64,000 nucleotides of DNA, from NCBI RefSeq assembly GCF_003173035.1, contig NZ_QGLE01000012.1, forward strand, positions 62,001 to 126,000, read 5' to 3'. The stretch comes from Zavarzinia aquatilis (GTDB lineage Bacteria; Pseudomonadota; Alphaproteobacteria; Zavarziniales; Zavarziniaceae). Shown in pieces: positions 26,893-35,832 of this stretch (its first letter is position 1; the number at the start of each line of letters is the position of its first letter). The translations under genes were made by a program, and so were the position numbers. The notes under the pieces were generated by a model that was not told where the DNA came from, ran no database searches, and saw only the letters and a program-made list of their open reading frames with translations.

Positions 26893-28335
26893 GTGACCGA
26901 TCTCTGCAGCCTGCCGGCGACGACGCTGCGCCGCCTGATCGGGCGGCGCGAGCTGTCGCCGGTGGAGCTGGTGGAGGCTTCGATCGAGCGGATCGAGACG
27001 GTCGACCCTGCGGTGAACGCCATGGTCACCCGTGCCTTCGACGCGGCGCGGGCAGCGGCGAAACGGGCCGAGGCCGAAGTTGGCGACGACAATGGCCCGC
27101 TGCACGGCCTGCCCGTCGCGATCAAGGACCTGAACGCGACCAAGGGCATCCGCACCACCTGGGGCAGCGTGCTTTATGCCCACCATGTCCCGACCGAGGA
27201 CGAAGGCGTCGTCGCCGCCATCAGGGCGGCGGGCGGCATCGTGATCGGCAAGACCAACACGCCGGAATATGGCTCGGGCGGCAATACAAGAAACGACGTC
27301 TTCGGTCCGACGGGTAACCCCTACGATCCCCAGCTGACCTGCGGCGGTTCATCCGGCGGGGCGGCGGTCTCGCTCGCGACCGGCATGGTGCCCCTCGCCA
27401 CCGGCTCCGACTTCGGCGGCAGCCTGCGCACGCCGGCCGCCTTCTGCGGCGTCGTCGGCTTCCGGCCCAGCGCCGGCCTCATTCCGGAAGAGAGCCGCGT
27501 CGTCGGCCTGTCGCCCTTCCCGGTCGAAGGGCCGATGGCGCGAAACGTCGCCGACGCCCACCTGCTGCTGACCGGCATGGCGTTCCACGATCCGGCCGAC
27601 CCGTTCTCGAAACCGGTCGATCCGGCGCTGGTCGCGCCCCTGCGGCCGGCCGACCTGTCGCGCCTGCGCCTCGCCTTCTCGGAAGACCTCGGCTTCGCCG
27701 CCGTCGACCCCGGGATACGCGGCACGTTCCGCCAGCGCCTCGCCCGCCTCGCCCCGCGTTTCGCGGAAGCGAGCGAGGCCGCGCCGCCCATGCAGGACGC
27801 GGAAGACGTGTTCGAGACCCTGCGCGGCCTGTTCATGGTCTCGAGCTATGGCGCCATCCTGAAGGCGACGCCGGACCGCCTCGGCCCCAACACGCGGGAC
27901 AATACCGAGCGCGGCCTGACGCTGGATGTGGAGCGGATCGCCCGCGCCTTCGCGAAGCAGACCCGGCATTACCGCGCCTTCAACCGCTTCTTCCGCGATT
28001 TCGACGTGCTGATCTGCCCGGCGACCTCGGTTTCCGCCTTCCCCCACGACCTGTGGTACCCGGCGGCGGTCGAGGGGCGAAGCATGACCACCTATATGAC
28101 CTGGCTGGCCCTGACCTGGGGCATCACCATGGCGCAAGGCGTCGTCTGCGCCATTCCCTGCGGTCAGGATGCGCAAGGGTTGCCCTTCGGCCTGCAGGTC
28201 GTTGGCCCCTCGGGCAGCGACCGCAAGGTGCTGGAAATCGCCCTCGCGCTCGAAGCCGCGATCGCGGGCGAGGCGGATTTCATCCTGCCCCCTCCCGATA
28301 TCGACGCCCTGCGCCTCGCGCCCGCGCTGGTGTAA
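26893..28335 (+). CDS. Amidase-signature hydrolase
   Basis: This 480-residue enzyme hydrolyses an amide bond by the Ser-cisSer-Lys triad: Lys in PVAIKDLNATKG, the cis-Ser in CGGSSGGAAVSLA and the nucleophile Ser in GSDFGGSLRTPA. It is a stand-alone amidase; no GatB or GatC is near, and the signature differs from GatA in the flanks. The substrate is unknown. The start is GTG 26893, 7 bases after the helicase stop, with no strong ribosome site, so coupling to the helicase gene is likely. The open frame upstream lies inside the helicase gene. Confidence 0.88.
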   Translation: MTDLCSLPATTLRRLIGRRELSPVELVEASIERIETVDPAVNAMVTRAFDAARAAAKRAEAEVGDDNGPLHGLPVAIKDLNATKGIRTTWGSVLYAHHVPTEDEGVVAAIRAAGGIVIGKTNTPEYGSGGNTRNDVFGPTGNPYDPQLTCGGSSGGAAVSLATGMVPLATGSDFGGSLRTPAAFCGVVGFRPSAGLIPEESRVVGLSPFPVEGPMARNVADAHLLLTGMAFHDPADPFSKPVDPALVAPLRPADLSRLRLAFSEDLGFAAVDPGIRGTFRQRLARLAPRFAEASEAAPPMQDAEDVFETLRGLFMVSSYGAILKATPDRLGPNTRDNTERGLTLDVERIARAFAKQTRHYRAFNRFFRDFDVLICPATSVSAFPHDLWYPAAVEGRSMTTYMTWLALTWGITMAQGVVCAIPCGQDAQGLPFGLQVVGPSGSDRKVLEIALALEAAIAGEADFILPPPDIDALRLAPALV

Positions 28336-28349
28336 CCGAAAGAGCCTCT

Positions 28350-28444
28350 TCCGGATCGAGATCCCGGCCTTCGCCGGGATGACGACTTGGAAGCATGGAG
28401 ACCCAAACTCGTCGTTCCGGCGAAGGCCGGAACCTCGATCCGGA
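28350..28444. repeat. REP-like palindrome pair (inverted dimer)
   Basis: Two units face each other: 28350-28386 with core ATCCCGGCCTTCGCCGGGAT, and 28411-28444 with core TTCCGGCGAAGGCCGGAA. Their outer flanks also match as inverted repeats (TCCGGATCGAG on the left, CTCGATCCGGA on the right), so the dimer has about 35-bp arms. It fills the gap between the convergent amidase and monooxygenase genes. Confidence 0.85.
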
Positions 28445-28455
28445 TGGAGCGCCCC

Positions 28456-29955
28456 TCAGCCGTAGACGAAGGCCGGATCGTCGAGGTCGATCGCCGGCAG
28501 CTCCTTCCGCTCGCGCCAGTAATCCTGGGTGTGCTGCCATTCCGGCTTGTCGCCGCGCTTCGGCAGCAGGTGCATCCCGCGCATCAGGTAACCCGGGTTG
28601 AAATTCTCCTCGTCGATGAAGGGCAGCAGGGGCATGTCCCTGTCCTCGGGGCGGAGGCGCACCTCGACCCGGGACGCCCCCTTGGCCTTCATGTGGTTCA
28701 ACAGGCGGCAGACGAAATCGCCGATCAGATCGGCGCGCAGGGTCCAGCTCGCCCGGAAATAGCCGAAGACCCAGACCATGTTGGGCACGCCGGTGAACAT
28801 CATGCCGCGATAGGTCACGGTGTTCGAGAATTCGAGCGGCTTGTCGTCGATGGTAAAGGCGATATCGCCAAGGACGTTCAGGTTGAAGCCGGTCGCGGTC
28901 ACGATGATGTCGGCCTCGATCTCCTGGCCCGATTTCAGGCGCACGCCCTTTTCGGTGAACGTCTCGATCTCGTCGGTGACGACGGAGGCCTTGCCGCTGG
29001 CCACGCCCTGAAACAGATCGCCGTTGGGCACGAAGGCGATGCGCTGGCGCCACGGCCGGTAGCGCGGCGTGAAGTGGCGGACCACCGTATCCTCGTCGAG
29101 GAAGGCGCGGACGCCGGCCAGCAATTCCTGCGTCACCGCCGCCGTGTCCTCGACCGCGCGGCGGGTGAATTCGGCCTGATCGTGCAGCACCTTGCGCCGG
29201 GTGATCTCGTGAATCCAGGTCTCGTCGACCTCGAGCGCGCGCAGCATGTCGGCGAGTTCGTTGATGTTCTGCGCCGGGATGAAATAGGTCGGGGAACGCT
29301 GCAGCAGGGTTACATGCGCACAGTCGCCGGCAATCGCCGGCACCAGCGTCGCCGCCGTCGCGCCCGAGCCGATGACAAGGACGGTCTTGCCCTTGTAGTC
29401 GAGATCCTGCGGCCAGGTCTGGGGATGGACGAGGCGGCCCTTGTAACTGGCCATGCCCGGCCATTCCGGCGTGTAACCCTTGTCGTGGTTATAGTAGCCC
29501 TGACACATCCAGAGGAAATTCGTCGTGATCTGGAAGGTCTCGCCCGTGTCGGCGCGGCGCACGCTCAGGGTCCACAGCGCGTCCTTGCCCGACCAGGCGG
29601 CGGATTCGATCTTGTGGCGGTAGCGGATATGCTCGCCGAGGGCGTTTTCCTCGATCACCTCGCCCATGTAGGTCAGGATTTCGGCGGCGGTCGCGATGGG
29701 GGCGCCGGTCCAGGGTTTGAAGCGATAGCCGAAGGTGTAGAGATCGCTGTCCGAGCGGATGCCGGGGTATTTGTGGGTGACCCAGGTGCCGCCGAACGTG
29801 TCCTTGGTCTCGAGCACGACGAAGCGGGTGCCCGGGCATTGCTGCTTCAGGTGATAGGCGCCGCCCACCCCCGAAATCCCCGCGCCCACGATGACGACGT
29901 CGAAATGTTCCGCCGCGGCGCTGTCCGGCGCCGGGACACGTGCTGCCAAAGCCAT
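28456..29955 (-). CDS. Flavin-dependent Baeyer-Villiger-type monooxygenase (EthA-like)
   Basis: This 499-residue FAD/NADPH enzyme inserts oxygen next to ketones or oxidises sulfur or nitrogen compounds. It has the FAD motif VIVGAGISGVGGAYHL, the second Rossmann motif VIGSGATAATLVP, and the fingerprint YKGRLVHPQTWP of class B monooxygenases (first residue Tyr instead of Phe, as in EthA-like members). IVTATGFNLN is also typical. GGGAGGG precedes the ATG by 8 bases. A perfect FNR-type dyad lies about 115 bases upstream. Confidence 0.9.
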   Translation of the reverse strand: MALAARVPAPDSAAAEHFDVVIVGAGISGVGGAYHLKQQCPGTRFVVLETKDTFGGTWVTHKYPGIRSDSDLYTFGYRFKPWTGAPIATAAEILTYMGEVIEENALGEHIRYRHKIESAAWSGKDALWTLSVRRADTGETFQITTNFLWMCQGYYNHDKGYTPEWPGMASYKGRLVHPQTWPQDLDYKGKTVLVIGSGATAATLVPAIAGDCAHVTLLQRSPTYFIPAQNINELADMLRALEVDETWIHEITRRKVLHDQAEFTRRAVEDTAAVTQELLAGVRAFLDEDTVVRHFTPRYRPWRQRIAFVPNGDLFQGVASGKASVVTDEIETFTEKGVRLKSGQEIEADIIVTATGFNLNVLGDIAFTIDDKPLEFSNTVTYRGMMFTGVPNMVWVFGYFRASWTLRADLIGDFVCRLLNHMKAKGASRVEVRLRPEDRDMPLLPFIDEENFNPGYLMRGMHLLPKRGDKPEWQHTQDYWRERKELPAIDLDDPAFVYG

Positions 29956-30067
29956 TGTGCTGGCCCTCCCGTTTCCTCGTTGTCGCGGCTCCTATGACTG
30001 GAGCCTGCATTCATGACGCCAAAAAATGACGACAGCGTCAACTTTCACGAGGGGAAGGTCTCGCGCA

Positions 30068-30081
30068 TTGATCAGGATCAA
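30068..30081. promoter_or_regulatory. FNR/FixK-type binding site
   Basis: TTGATCAGGATCAA matches the TTGAT-N4-ATCAA consensus exactly. It lies in the 228-base gap between the monooxygenase gene (ATG at 29955, leftward) and tRNA-Arg. I could not find a well-placed -10 box at the class II spacing for the leftward gene. Function is therefore inferred from the motif alone. Confidence 0.55.
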
Positions 30082-30183
30082 TCGGTCGCACCGGGCATGG
30101 ACAGACCCGACGACACGGGGTCTCTCCCCCGGGGGCGCGACGACCGTCCGGCGGCGGGAAGCAGTAGCGATGCGAAGAAGAAA

Positions 30184-30260
<77 letters not shown>

Positions 30261-30277
30261 GCATCAAGAGGCGCGGA

Positions 30278-30305
30278 CCTTAACCGAAGTCGTGGCCGAC
30301 GGCAA
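30278..30305 (-). promoter_or_regulatory. Probable sigma-70 promoter of tRNA-Arg
   Basis: On the reverse strand TTGCCG (30300-30305) and TTAAGG (30278-30283) are 16 bases apart, placing a start about 10 bases before the tRNA. The terminator between the two tRNAs makes a separate promoter necessary. Confidence 0.5.
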
Positions 30306-30376
30306 GCCCAGCGGCAAGGGGATGATGCCTCATCGGCAGGGCCCGAAATTCCCTTCGCGACTGGCGGATCCGAAAC

Positions 30377-30403
30377 AAAAAGGGCCTTCCCGAAGGAAGG
30401 CCC
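30377..30403 (-). terminator. Rho-independent terminator after tRNA-Pro
   Basis: On the reverse strand GGGCCTTCC-TTCG-GGAAGGCCC forms a perfect 9-bp stem with a UUCG tetraloop, followed by TTTTT. It sits 30 bases after the tRNA-Pro 3' end. Confidence 0.93.
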
Positions 30404-30433
30404 CAAGTGCCTGAACGCCAAGGCGTTCTCGAT

Positions 30434-30510
30434 TGGTCGGGCAGGCCGGATTTGAACCGACGACCCCCAGTCCCCCAGACTGATGCGCTACCAGGCTGCG
30501 CTACTGCCCG
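30434..30510 (-). tRNA. tRNA-Pro (anticodon GGG)
   Basis: The reverse strand starts CGGGCAGTAGCGCAGCCTGG and ends CTGCCCGA with encoded CCA. The anticodon arm TCAGT-CTGGGGG-ACTGG gives anticodon GGG, reading CCC and CCU. The C1-G72 pair and the GCGCAGCCTGGTAGCGCA D arm are typical of bacterial proline tRNAs. Confidence 0.97.
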
Positions 30511-30542
30511 TCATGGCGAGGTAAATCCTCGCGAGGCGGCGG

Positions 30543-30571
30543 ACTATAGCCGCTGAAGGCGCGATGGGCAA
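30543..30571 (-). promoter_or_regulatory. Sigma-70 promoter of tRNA-Pro
   Basis: The reverse strand has TTGCCC (30566-30571), a 17-base spacer and TATAGT (30543-30548). Transcription would start near 30535, about 25 bases before the mature tRNA. Confidence 0.75.
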
Positions 30572-30610
30572 TGGTCTGGCGCGGTTTTTTCGAGCCCCCG
30601 GCGAAAGCCC

Positions 30611-31246
30611 TCAAATCTTTGATTTCTCGGCCAGAATGGCCCTGATCTCGAGCAATTCACGGCGCAGTTCACGCGCCAGGCCGCGCCAGTAGGCGACATC
30701 CTCCACCGGCTCCGCAGCAGCCCCCGCCGTCCCGGGATGGGGCGATTCGCTTGTCGGAGAGGCGACTTCGGGCATGGGCGGCGCCTCCGCCTCGAAATCG
30801 GCGGCCACCAGCTCGTCTTCCGCTTCGCCCGCTTCGTCCGCCTCCTCCGCCAGGGCAGGGCGGGGCAAGGGCAGGGCGACGACCGGATTATGGTCGCGGT
30901 GTTCGGCCAGACGCTCGGCCAGCGGCTTGGCCACGGCGATCACGGCGGCGGCGCCATTTTCGCGCAGGACTTTCTGCACGCCCTTGATCGTATAGCCGTC
31001 GCTGTAGAGCAGATGGCGGATGCCGCGTAGCAGGGCGACATCCTCCGGCCGGTAATAGCGCCGGCCGCCGCCGCGCTTCATCGGCTTGATCTGGGGAAAG
31101 CGCGTCTCCCAGAAGCGCAGGACGTGCTGCGGCACGTCGAGTTCCTGCGCCACTTCGGAAATGGTGCGGAAAGCCCCGGGCTGTTTCGCCGGGCCACGGG
31201 CCAGGCGCGCCTCGGCGCCTTCGCTTCCCGCCGCTGGCCCGGGCAT
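30611..31246 (-). CDS. MerR-family transcriptional regulator
   Basis: The 211-residue protein has one MerR winged helix-turn-helix (residues about 27-95: [49 protein letters not shown]), then an acidic, Ala/Glu-rich tail with a final coiled-coil-like helix ([19 protein letters not shown]). It lacks the cysteines of metal-sensing MerR proteins. AAGG is 5 bases before the ATG. It follows ihfA by 6 bases, a pairing conserved across alphaproteobacteria; its targets are unknown. Confidence 0.88.
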   Translation of the reverse strand: MPGPAAGSEGAEARLARGPAKQPGAFRTISEVAQELDVPQHVLRFWETRFPQIKPMKRGGGRRYYRPEDVALLRGIRHLLYSDGYTIKGVQKVLRENGAAAVIAVAKPLAERLAEHRDHNPVVALPLPRPALAEEADEAGEAEDELVAADFEAEAPPMPEVASPTSESPHPGTAGAAAEPVEDVAYWRGLARELRRELLEIRAILAEKSKI

Positions 31247-31252
31247 GGCGCC

Positions 31253-31564
31253 TTATCCGCGCTGCCGACCCGAAAGGCCGGTGTTGATGTGATCCTTGAG
31301 GACATGGGACGGCCGGAACACCAGCACGCGCCGCGGCTCGATCGGCACTTCCTCGCCGGTCTTGGGGTTGCGGCCGACGCGCCCGCCCTTCTGGCGCACG
31401 GCGAAAGTGCCGAAGGAGGAAATCTTCACCGCCTCGCCCTCGACCAGGCTGGTGGCGATGGCGTCGAGCACGGATTCGACGAGTTCAGCCGACTCGTTCC
31501 GGGACAGGCCGACTTCCTGATAGACCGCCTCGGCCAGATGAGCACGCGTGATCGTGGTCGACAT
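31253..31564 (-). CDS. ihfA: Integration host factor alpha subunit
   Basis: IHF alpha is a DNA-bending HU-family protein that works with IHF beta. The 103-residue sequence has the family signature [23 protein letters not shown] with the intercalating proline region, plus [14 protein letters not shown]. Upstream is AGGGGGATCT. It lies between fabH and the MerR gene in the same direction. Confidence 0.95.
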   Translation of the reverse strand: MSTTITRAHLAEAVYQEVGLSRNESAELVESVLDAIATSLVEGEAVKISSFGTFAVRQKGGRVGRNPKTGEEVPIEPRRVLVFRPSHVLKDHINTGLSGRQRG

Positions 31565-31656
31565 AGATCCCCCTGCGGGCGCCCGTCGCCGCGGGCATAC
31601 CCATGGAGCCTAGGATGACGGAATAAGCCCGTCAATATCAAGGGGATAGCTGCGCC

Positions 31657-32649
31657 TTACAGGCGAACGAGGCAGGAGCCCCAGGTAAAGCCGCCGCCCA
31701 TGGCCTCGAGCAGGACGAGCTGGCCCGGCTTGATGCGCCCGTCGCCCATCGCCTCGGCGAGGGCGAGCGGAACCGAAGCGGCGGAAGTATTGCCGTGACG
31801 GTCGACGGTCACCACCACCTTCGAGGCATCGACGCCCAGTTTCCGGGCCGTGCCCTCGATGATCCGGTAATTCGCCTGATGCGGCACGATCCAGTCGAGA
31901 TCGCTGGGCGCCAGCCCGGTCGCGGACAGGGCTTCGTTCACCGCGTCGGCCAGATTGACCACGGCGTGGCGGAACACTTCCTTGCCGGTCATGCGCAGGT
32001 GGCCGACGGTCTGTGTCGTCGACGGGCCACCGTCGACATAGAGCAGGTCGCGGTAACGCCCGTCGGCATGAAGGTGGCTGGTCAGGATGCCACGGTCGGT
32101 ATTGGCGCCCGTGCCCTGCCCGGCCTCCAGCACGACGGCGCCGGCGCCATCGCCGAACAGCACGCAGGTCGTGCGGTCGGTCCAGTCGAGAATGCGCGAG
32201 AATGTCTCGGCCCCGATGACGAGGGCGCGCTTGTGCTGCCCGGCCTTCAGGAAATTGTCCGCCGTCGCCAGGGCATAGACGAAGCCCGAACAGACCGCCT
32301 GGATGTCGAAGGCCGCGCCCTTGCGGATGCCGAGATTGGCCTGGACGATGGCCGCGGTCGCCGGGAACGTATAGTCCGGCGTCGCCGTCGCGAGCACGAT
32401 CAGGTCGATGTCGGCGGCATCGCGCCCGGCGGCTTCGAGCGCGCGGCGCGCGGCCTTGGTGGCGAGGTCCGAGGTGGTTTCGCCGTCGGCGGCGATATGG
32501 CGCTGGCGGATGCCGGTGCGGGCGACGATCCAGGCATCATCGGTCTCGACCTGCTGCGCCAGTTCGGCGTTGGTCAACACCCGCTCGGGCAGATAGCCGC
32601 CGCAGCCAAGAAGAAGGGAACGCGCGACGACACCACCACCCGGGTTCAT
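31657..32649 (-). CDS. fabH: 3-oxoacyl-[ACP] synthase III (FabH)
   Basis: FabH starts fatty acid synthesis by condensing acetyl-CoA with malonyl-ACP. The 330-residue protein has the catalytic Cys120 in AVCSGF, His in VPHQANYRI and Asn in [11 protein letters not shown], plus the conserved end [13 protein letters not shown]. Its ATG overlaps the plsX stop by 4 bases (ATGA), so translation is coupled. Confidence 0.97.
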   Translation of the reverse strand: MNPGGGVVARSLLLGCGGYLPERVLTNAELAQQVETDDAWIVARTGIRQRHIAADGETTSDLATKAARRALEAAGRDAADIDLIVLATATPDYTFPATAAIVQANLGIRKGAAFDIQAVCSGFVYALATADNFLKAGQHKRALVIGAETFSRILDWTDRTTCVLFGDGAGAVVLEAGQGTGANTDRGILTSHLHADGRYRDLLYVDGGPSTTQTVGHLRMTGKEVFRHAVVNLADAVNEALSATGLAPSDLDWIVPHQANYRIIEGTARKLGVDASKVVVTVDRHGNTSAASVPLALAEAMGDGRIKPGQLVLLEAMGGGFTWGSCLVRL

Positions 32650-33722
32650 GATTGGACAGCTGCCTGTTCTTCTGTTGTCTCTTCCGCCCCGGCGGGCGCC
32701 GGGCCGATACGCTTCAGATCGTCGAGCACGCGGTCGACGAAACCGCCGATGGCGAGATCGGCGGCGATGCCGATGGCGGCGGCGAAGCCGACCGCGTTGG
32801 TGCCGCCGTGGCTCTTCACCACGAGGCCGTTGAGGCCGAGCAGGGCACCGCCGTTATAGCGATTGGGATCGAGCCGCTCGCGCAGGGCCTGCAGGGCCGG
32901 GCGGGCCAGCAGATAGCCGATCTTCGACCAGATCGAGCGCCGGAAGGTGGCGGCGAGATAGGCCGAGATCAGCCGCGCCGTGCCTTCCTGCGTCTTCAGC
33001 GCGATATTGCCGGCGAAACCGTCGGCGACGATCACGTCGGCCGTGCCCTGGGCAATGCCATTGCCTTCGACGAAACCGCAGAATTCGAACGGCAGATCGG
33101 TCGCGTCGCGCAGAACCTGGGCCGCGCCGCGTACCGCCTCGTTGCCCTTCAGATCCTCGGTGCCGATGTTCAGCAGCCCGACCTTGGGCCGGGGCAGGCC
33201 GAGCGAGGCGCGGGCGAAGGCGGCGCCCATGAAGGCGAATTCGACGAGATTGCGCTCGTCGCAGCCGACATTGGCGCCAAGGTCGAGCATGATCGACTCG
33301 CCCCGGATGGTCGGCACGAAGGACGCGATGGCCGGCCGGCTGATCGCCGGGGCCTTGCGCAGCAGCAGCATGGCGATCGCCATCAGCGCGCCGGTATTGC
33401 CGGCGCTGACCGCGGCCTGCGCCTTGCCGTCGCGCACGGCTTCGCAGGCCATCCACATGGATGTGCCCTTGCCACGACGCATGGCGACGCTCGGCTTCTC
33501 GTCGGACGAGATCGCCGTCGCCGTATGGATGATGTCGCTGCAATCGGCCAGCAGCGGCTGCCCCTTCACCAGGGGCGCCACCACGGCCTCGTCGCCGAAA
33601 AAGACGAAGCGGACCTGGGGAAAACGCTCACGCGCGATGGCGGCGCCCCCGACGATCACCGAGGGGCCATTGTCGCCCCCCATGGCGTCGACGGCGATCA
33701 CCATCGGGGACATGGTCGCCAT
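32646..33722 (-). CDS. plsX: Phosphate acyltransferase PlsX
   Basis: PlsX converts acyl-ACP to acyl-phosphate for phospholipid synthesis. The protein from ATG 33722 has 358 residues and the family landmarks [32 protein letters not shown] and [12 protein letters not shown]. The longer frame to 33806 overlaps rpmF and is rejected. It lies 19 bases after rpmF and is coupled to fabH. Confidence 0.96.
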   Translation of the reverse strand: MATMSPMVIAVDAMGGDNGPSVIVGGAAIARERFPQVRFVFFGDEAVVAPLVKGQPLLADCSDIIHTATAISSDEKPSVAMRRGKGTSMWMACEAVRDGKAQAAVSAGNTGALMAIAMLLLRKAPAISRPAIASFVPTIRGESIMLDLGANVGCDERNLVEFAFMGAAFARASLGLPRPKVGLLNIGTEDLKGNEAVRGAAQVLRDATDLPFEFCGFVEGNGIAQGTADVIVADGFAGNIALKTQEGTARLISAYLAATFRRSIWSKIGYLLARPALQALRERLDPNRYNGGALLGLNGLVVKSHGGTNAVGFAAAIGIAADLAIGGFVDRVLDDLKRIGPAPAGAEETTEEQAAVQS

Positions 33723-33741
33723 GCCCCGGTCGCCCCGTTCG

Positions 33742-33927
33742 TCAGGCCGCCGTGGTCGAGGCGACGACTTCGCGGCCGTCGTAATAGCCGCAAGCGCCGC
33801 AAACATGGTGCGGCAGCTTCAGCTCGCCGCAGTTCGGGCACTCGTTCGACGCGACCGGGGTCAGCGCATGATGGCTGCGGCGCATGTCGCGGCGCGAGCT
33901 GGAAGTACGTTTCTTGGGAACAGCCAT
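33742..33927 (-). CDS. rpmF: 50S ribosomal protein L32
   Basis: The 61-residue protein begins [20 protein letters not shown], the L32 N-terminus, and has a zinc-ribbon Cys pair in CPNC and CGAC (a C+ form). The order yceD, rpmF, plsX, fabH is the classical arrangement that links ribosome and lipid synthesis. Confidence 0.97.
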   Translation of the reverse strand: MAVPKKRTSSSRRDMRRSHHALTPVASNECPNCGELKLPHHVCGACGYYDGREVVASTTAA

Positions 33928-34001
33928 TTTATCAACTCGTTCTGGTTACGGGGACCAGCCCCGCCCGGGAAGCGGAGAACATACACGGAAAGTTCTCGAA
34001 C

Positions 34002-34577
34002 TCAAGTGTCTCGGCCACCCTTCAGCACGGCAAAGGGGCGATGGGTGCCCTGCGCCTTTTCGGACACGGGCCTTTCCGCCTCTTCCTCCGGCTCGGCGCG
34101 GTACTGGGCGGGAATTTCCGCCCCGGGCGCGCGCGGGTAGGGATCGAGCGAAAGCGCCAGCTCCTCGGCCACCAGCTCGCCGAGGTCGACGACGCCGTCG
34201 ATCAGCGGCTCCGGCGGGTCTTCGGCGTCGGGATCGAACAGGTCGTCGACCGAGAAACCGGCCTCCGGGTCCTCGGCCCCCGGCTCGTAGACCCGTTCGA
34301 ATTCCACCTCGACATGGGCGGGCACCGGCTCGAGCGAGACGACGCAGGCCTGGGTCACGTCGGCGACCAGCCGGCCGGTGAGGGCAAGGCCGTCGCGCCG
34401 GTGGGGTCGCAATTCGATCTCGGCGGCCAGCGACTCGACCGAGATGATGTCGAAACGCTCGGCCAGGGCGGCACGCTCCGCCGGCGTCGCCACCAGTTTC
34501 TCGATCCGGCCGCGGGCGTGCACGCTTTCGGCCCGCAGCGGGCGGGAGAATTCGTAGACGGGGGAATCGGCAGTCAT
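34002..34577 (-). CDS. YceD-family (DUF177) protein
   Basis: YceD proteins affect 23S rRNA accumulation in plants and E. coli. The 191-residue protein matches DUF177: LTGRLVADVTQACVVSLEPVPAHV in the centre and an acidic segment (DDLFDPDAEDPPEPLIDGVVDLGELVAEEL). I use ATG 34577 with AGGAG 8 bases upstream; a GTG directly before it is the alternative. The start overlaps the stop of the cytochrome chaperone gene (TGATG). Confidence 0.88.
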   Translation of the reverse strand: MTADSPVYEFSRPLRAESVHARGRIEKLVATPAERAALAERFDIISVESLAAEIELRPHRRDGLALTGRLVADVTQACVVSLEPVPAHVEVEFERVYEPGAEDPEAGFSVDDLFDPDAEDPPEPLIDGVVDLGELVAEELALSLDPYPRAPGAEIPAQYRAEPEEEAERPVSEKAQGTHRPFAVLKGGRDT

Positions 34578-35122
34578 CACGCGGTCTCCTGCAACGCCGG
34601 AGCGGCCGGCAGCGTGCCGGCCAGGAAAGTCTCGACCGGGGTCGCGGCATAGAGCGCCGCGACCTGCCGGACATGCGCGGCGAGCTGCCGCACCAGCCCC
34701 GGCTCGACCTCGGCACCGCGATAGAGGTTGCGAATCAGCGCCTCCCCCAGCGGTCCGTCGTCGGCGGCGGCCAGCGCCCCATCATAGGCCGAAAGCCGGC
34801 CATAGAAAGCCTGCGCCATCTTCTTGACCCGGTGCGGCACGCCCTGATCGCCGACACCCAGTTCGCGTAAGGTACGGTCCATGTCCATGAACATGGAATC
34901 GAACACGTTCTGCGACAGGCGGGCCAGGCGCTTGTCCGACAAGCCCTTGAAACGGTTCAGCAACAGGATCACCTGCAGGGTCACCATGTCGAAGCGGCCG
35001 TCGATCGTGTCGGCCACGGCGAAATGGCGGTAGAATACCGGCTGGCGCGCGCGCTCGACCGCCGACGCATAGAGCGTCGCCGCGATCCGCCGGTCGCCCC
35101 GGTTGAACAAGCGCGACAACAT
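34577..35122 (-). CDS. Ubiquinol-cytochrome c chaperone (CBP3/UQCC1 family)
   Basis: This 181-residue protein resembles the mitochondrial Cbp3 factor needed for cytochrome b and bc1 assembly. Conserved features are FYRHFAVADTIDGRFDMVTL, LNRFKG and the F(D)xMF(M)DMDRTLRELGVGDQGVPHRVKKM stretch. GAAGGACGG precedes ATG 35122; the longer frame to 35257 has an Arg-rich leader opposite bamE and is rejected. It begins the operon leading to yceD and is divergent from bamE. Confidence 0.88.
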   Translation of the reverse strand: MLSRLFNRGDRRIAATLYASAVERARQPVFYRHFAVADTIDGRFDMVTLQVILLLNRFKGLSDKRLARLSQNVFDSMFMDMDRTLRELGVGDQGVPHRVKKMAQAFYGRLSAYDGALAAADDGPLGEALIRNLYRGAEVEPGLVRQLAAHVRQVAALYAATPVETFLAGTLPAAPALQETA

Positions 35123-35255
35123 CCGTCCTTCACCTTCCTGCCGCTTCGTCCCGTCGAATTGACAGGTCTCGCCCTCGATGACAAGGTGCCACGTCTCTAT
35201 TTCACGTCGGGCGCGCCGTCGCGTGCGGCGCCCCTGTAATGGACAAGTGTCATCC

Positions 35256-35759
35256 ATGGCCGCTCATCGCTTCAACCTGCCGGGCTTCGCGGCCGCCGCC
35301 GCCATCGTGGCCGGTCTTTCCCTCGGCGCCTGCGCGCCGCAGGTCGACGAGCGCGGCTGGCGCCCGGACGATGTCGCGGTTTCCGCGATCCGGCCCGGCG
35401 TCGACAACAAGGAATCGGTGATCCGCCTGCTGGGCACGCCGTCCACCGTCTCGAATTTCGACGATCAGTCCTGGTACTACATCTCGGCGACGACCGAGCG
35501 CGTCGCCTTCAAGCGCGACGAGCTGACGCAACAGGCGGTGCTGATCGTCAGTTTCGATCAGGCCGGCAATGTCACCGAAGTCTCCCGCCTCGATACCGAG
35601 GATGGCAAGCAGGTGGCCATGAACCCGGACAAGACGCCGACCCTCGGCAACGAGCTGACGATCTGGCAGCAGCTGTTCGGCAATCTCGGCCGCTTCAACG
35701 CGCCTTCAGGCGGCAGCAGCGGCGCCCCCCTGCCCGGCGGCACCATCGGCCGGCCGTAA
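35256..35759 (+). CDS. bamE: Outer-membrane protein assembly factor BamE
   Basis: BamE is a small lipoprotein of the beta-barrel assembly machine. The 167-residue protein has a lipobox (LSLGAC), then the SmpA/OmlA domain: VDNKESVIRLLGTPSTVSNF and QSWYYISATTERVAF. A Gly/Pro-rich tail follows. No strong ribosome site is visible; GTG 35247 is a possible alternative start. A strong terminator follows the stop. Confidence 0.92.
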   Translation: MAAHRFNLPGFAAAAAIVAGLSLGACAPQVDERGWRPDDVAVSAIRPGVDNKESVIRLLGTPSTVSNFDDQSWYYISATTERVAFKRDELTQQAVLIVSFDQAGNVTEVSRLDTEDGKQVAMNPDKTPTLGNELTIWQQLFGNLGRFNAPSGGSSGAPLPGGTIGRP

Positions 35760-35780
35760 CCGGCCGAAGCGGCAAAACGA

Positions 35781-35816
35781 AAAAGGCCCCGCCGGCAGCA
35801 ACCGGCGGGGCCTTTT
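35781..35816. terminator. Bidirectional Rho-independent terminator between bamE and hppA
   Basis: A 15-bp perfect stem AAAAGGCCCCGCCGG / CCGGCGGGGCCTTTT with loop CAGCAA gives a T-run on both strands. It serves the convergent bamE and hppA transcripts. Confidence 0.93.
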
Positions 35817-35832
35817 CCTTTGGCCCGTCTTT

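Noticed and set aside
25068-27158. 696-residue open frame on the - strand
   Set aside because: It is antisense to the DEAD-box helicase and the amidase start; no recognisable domain.
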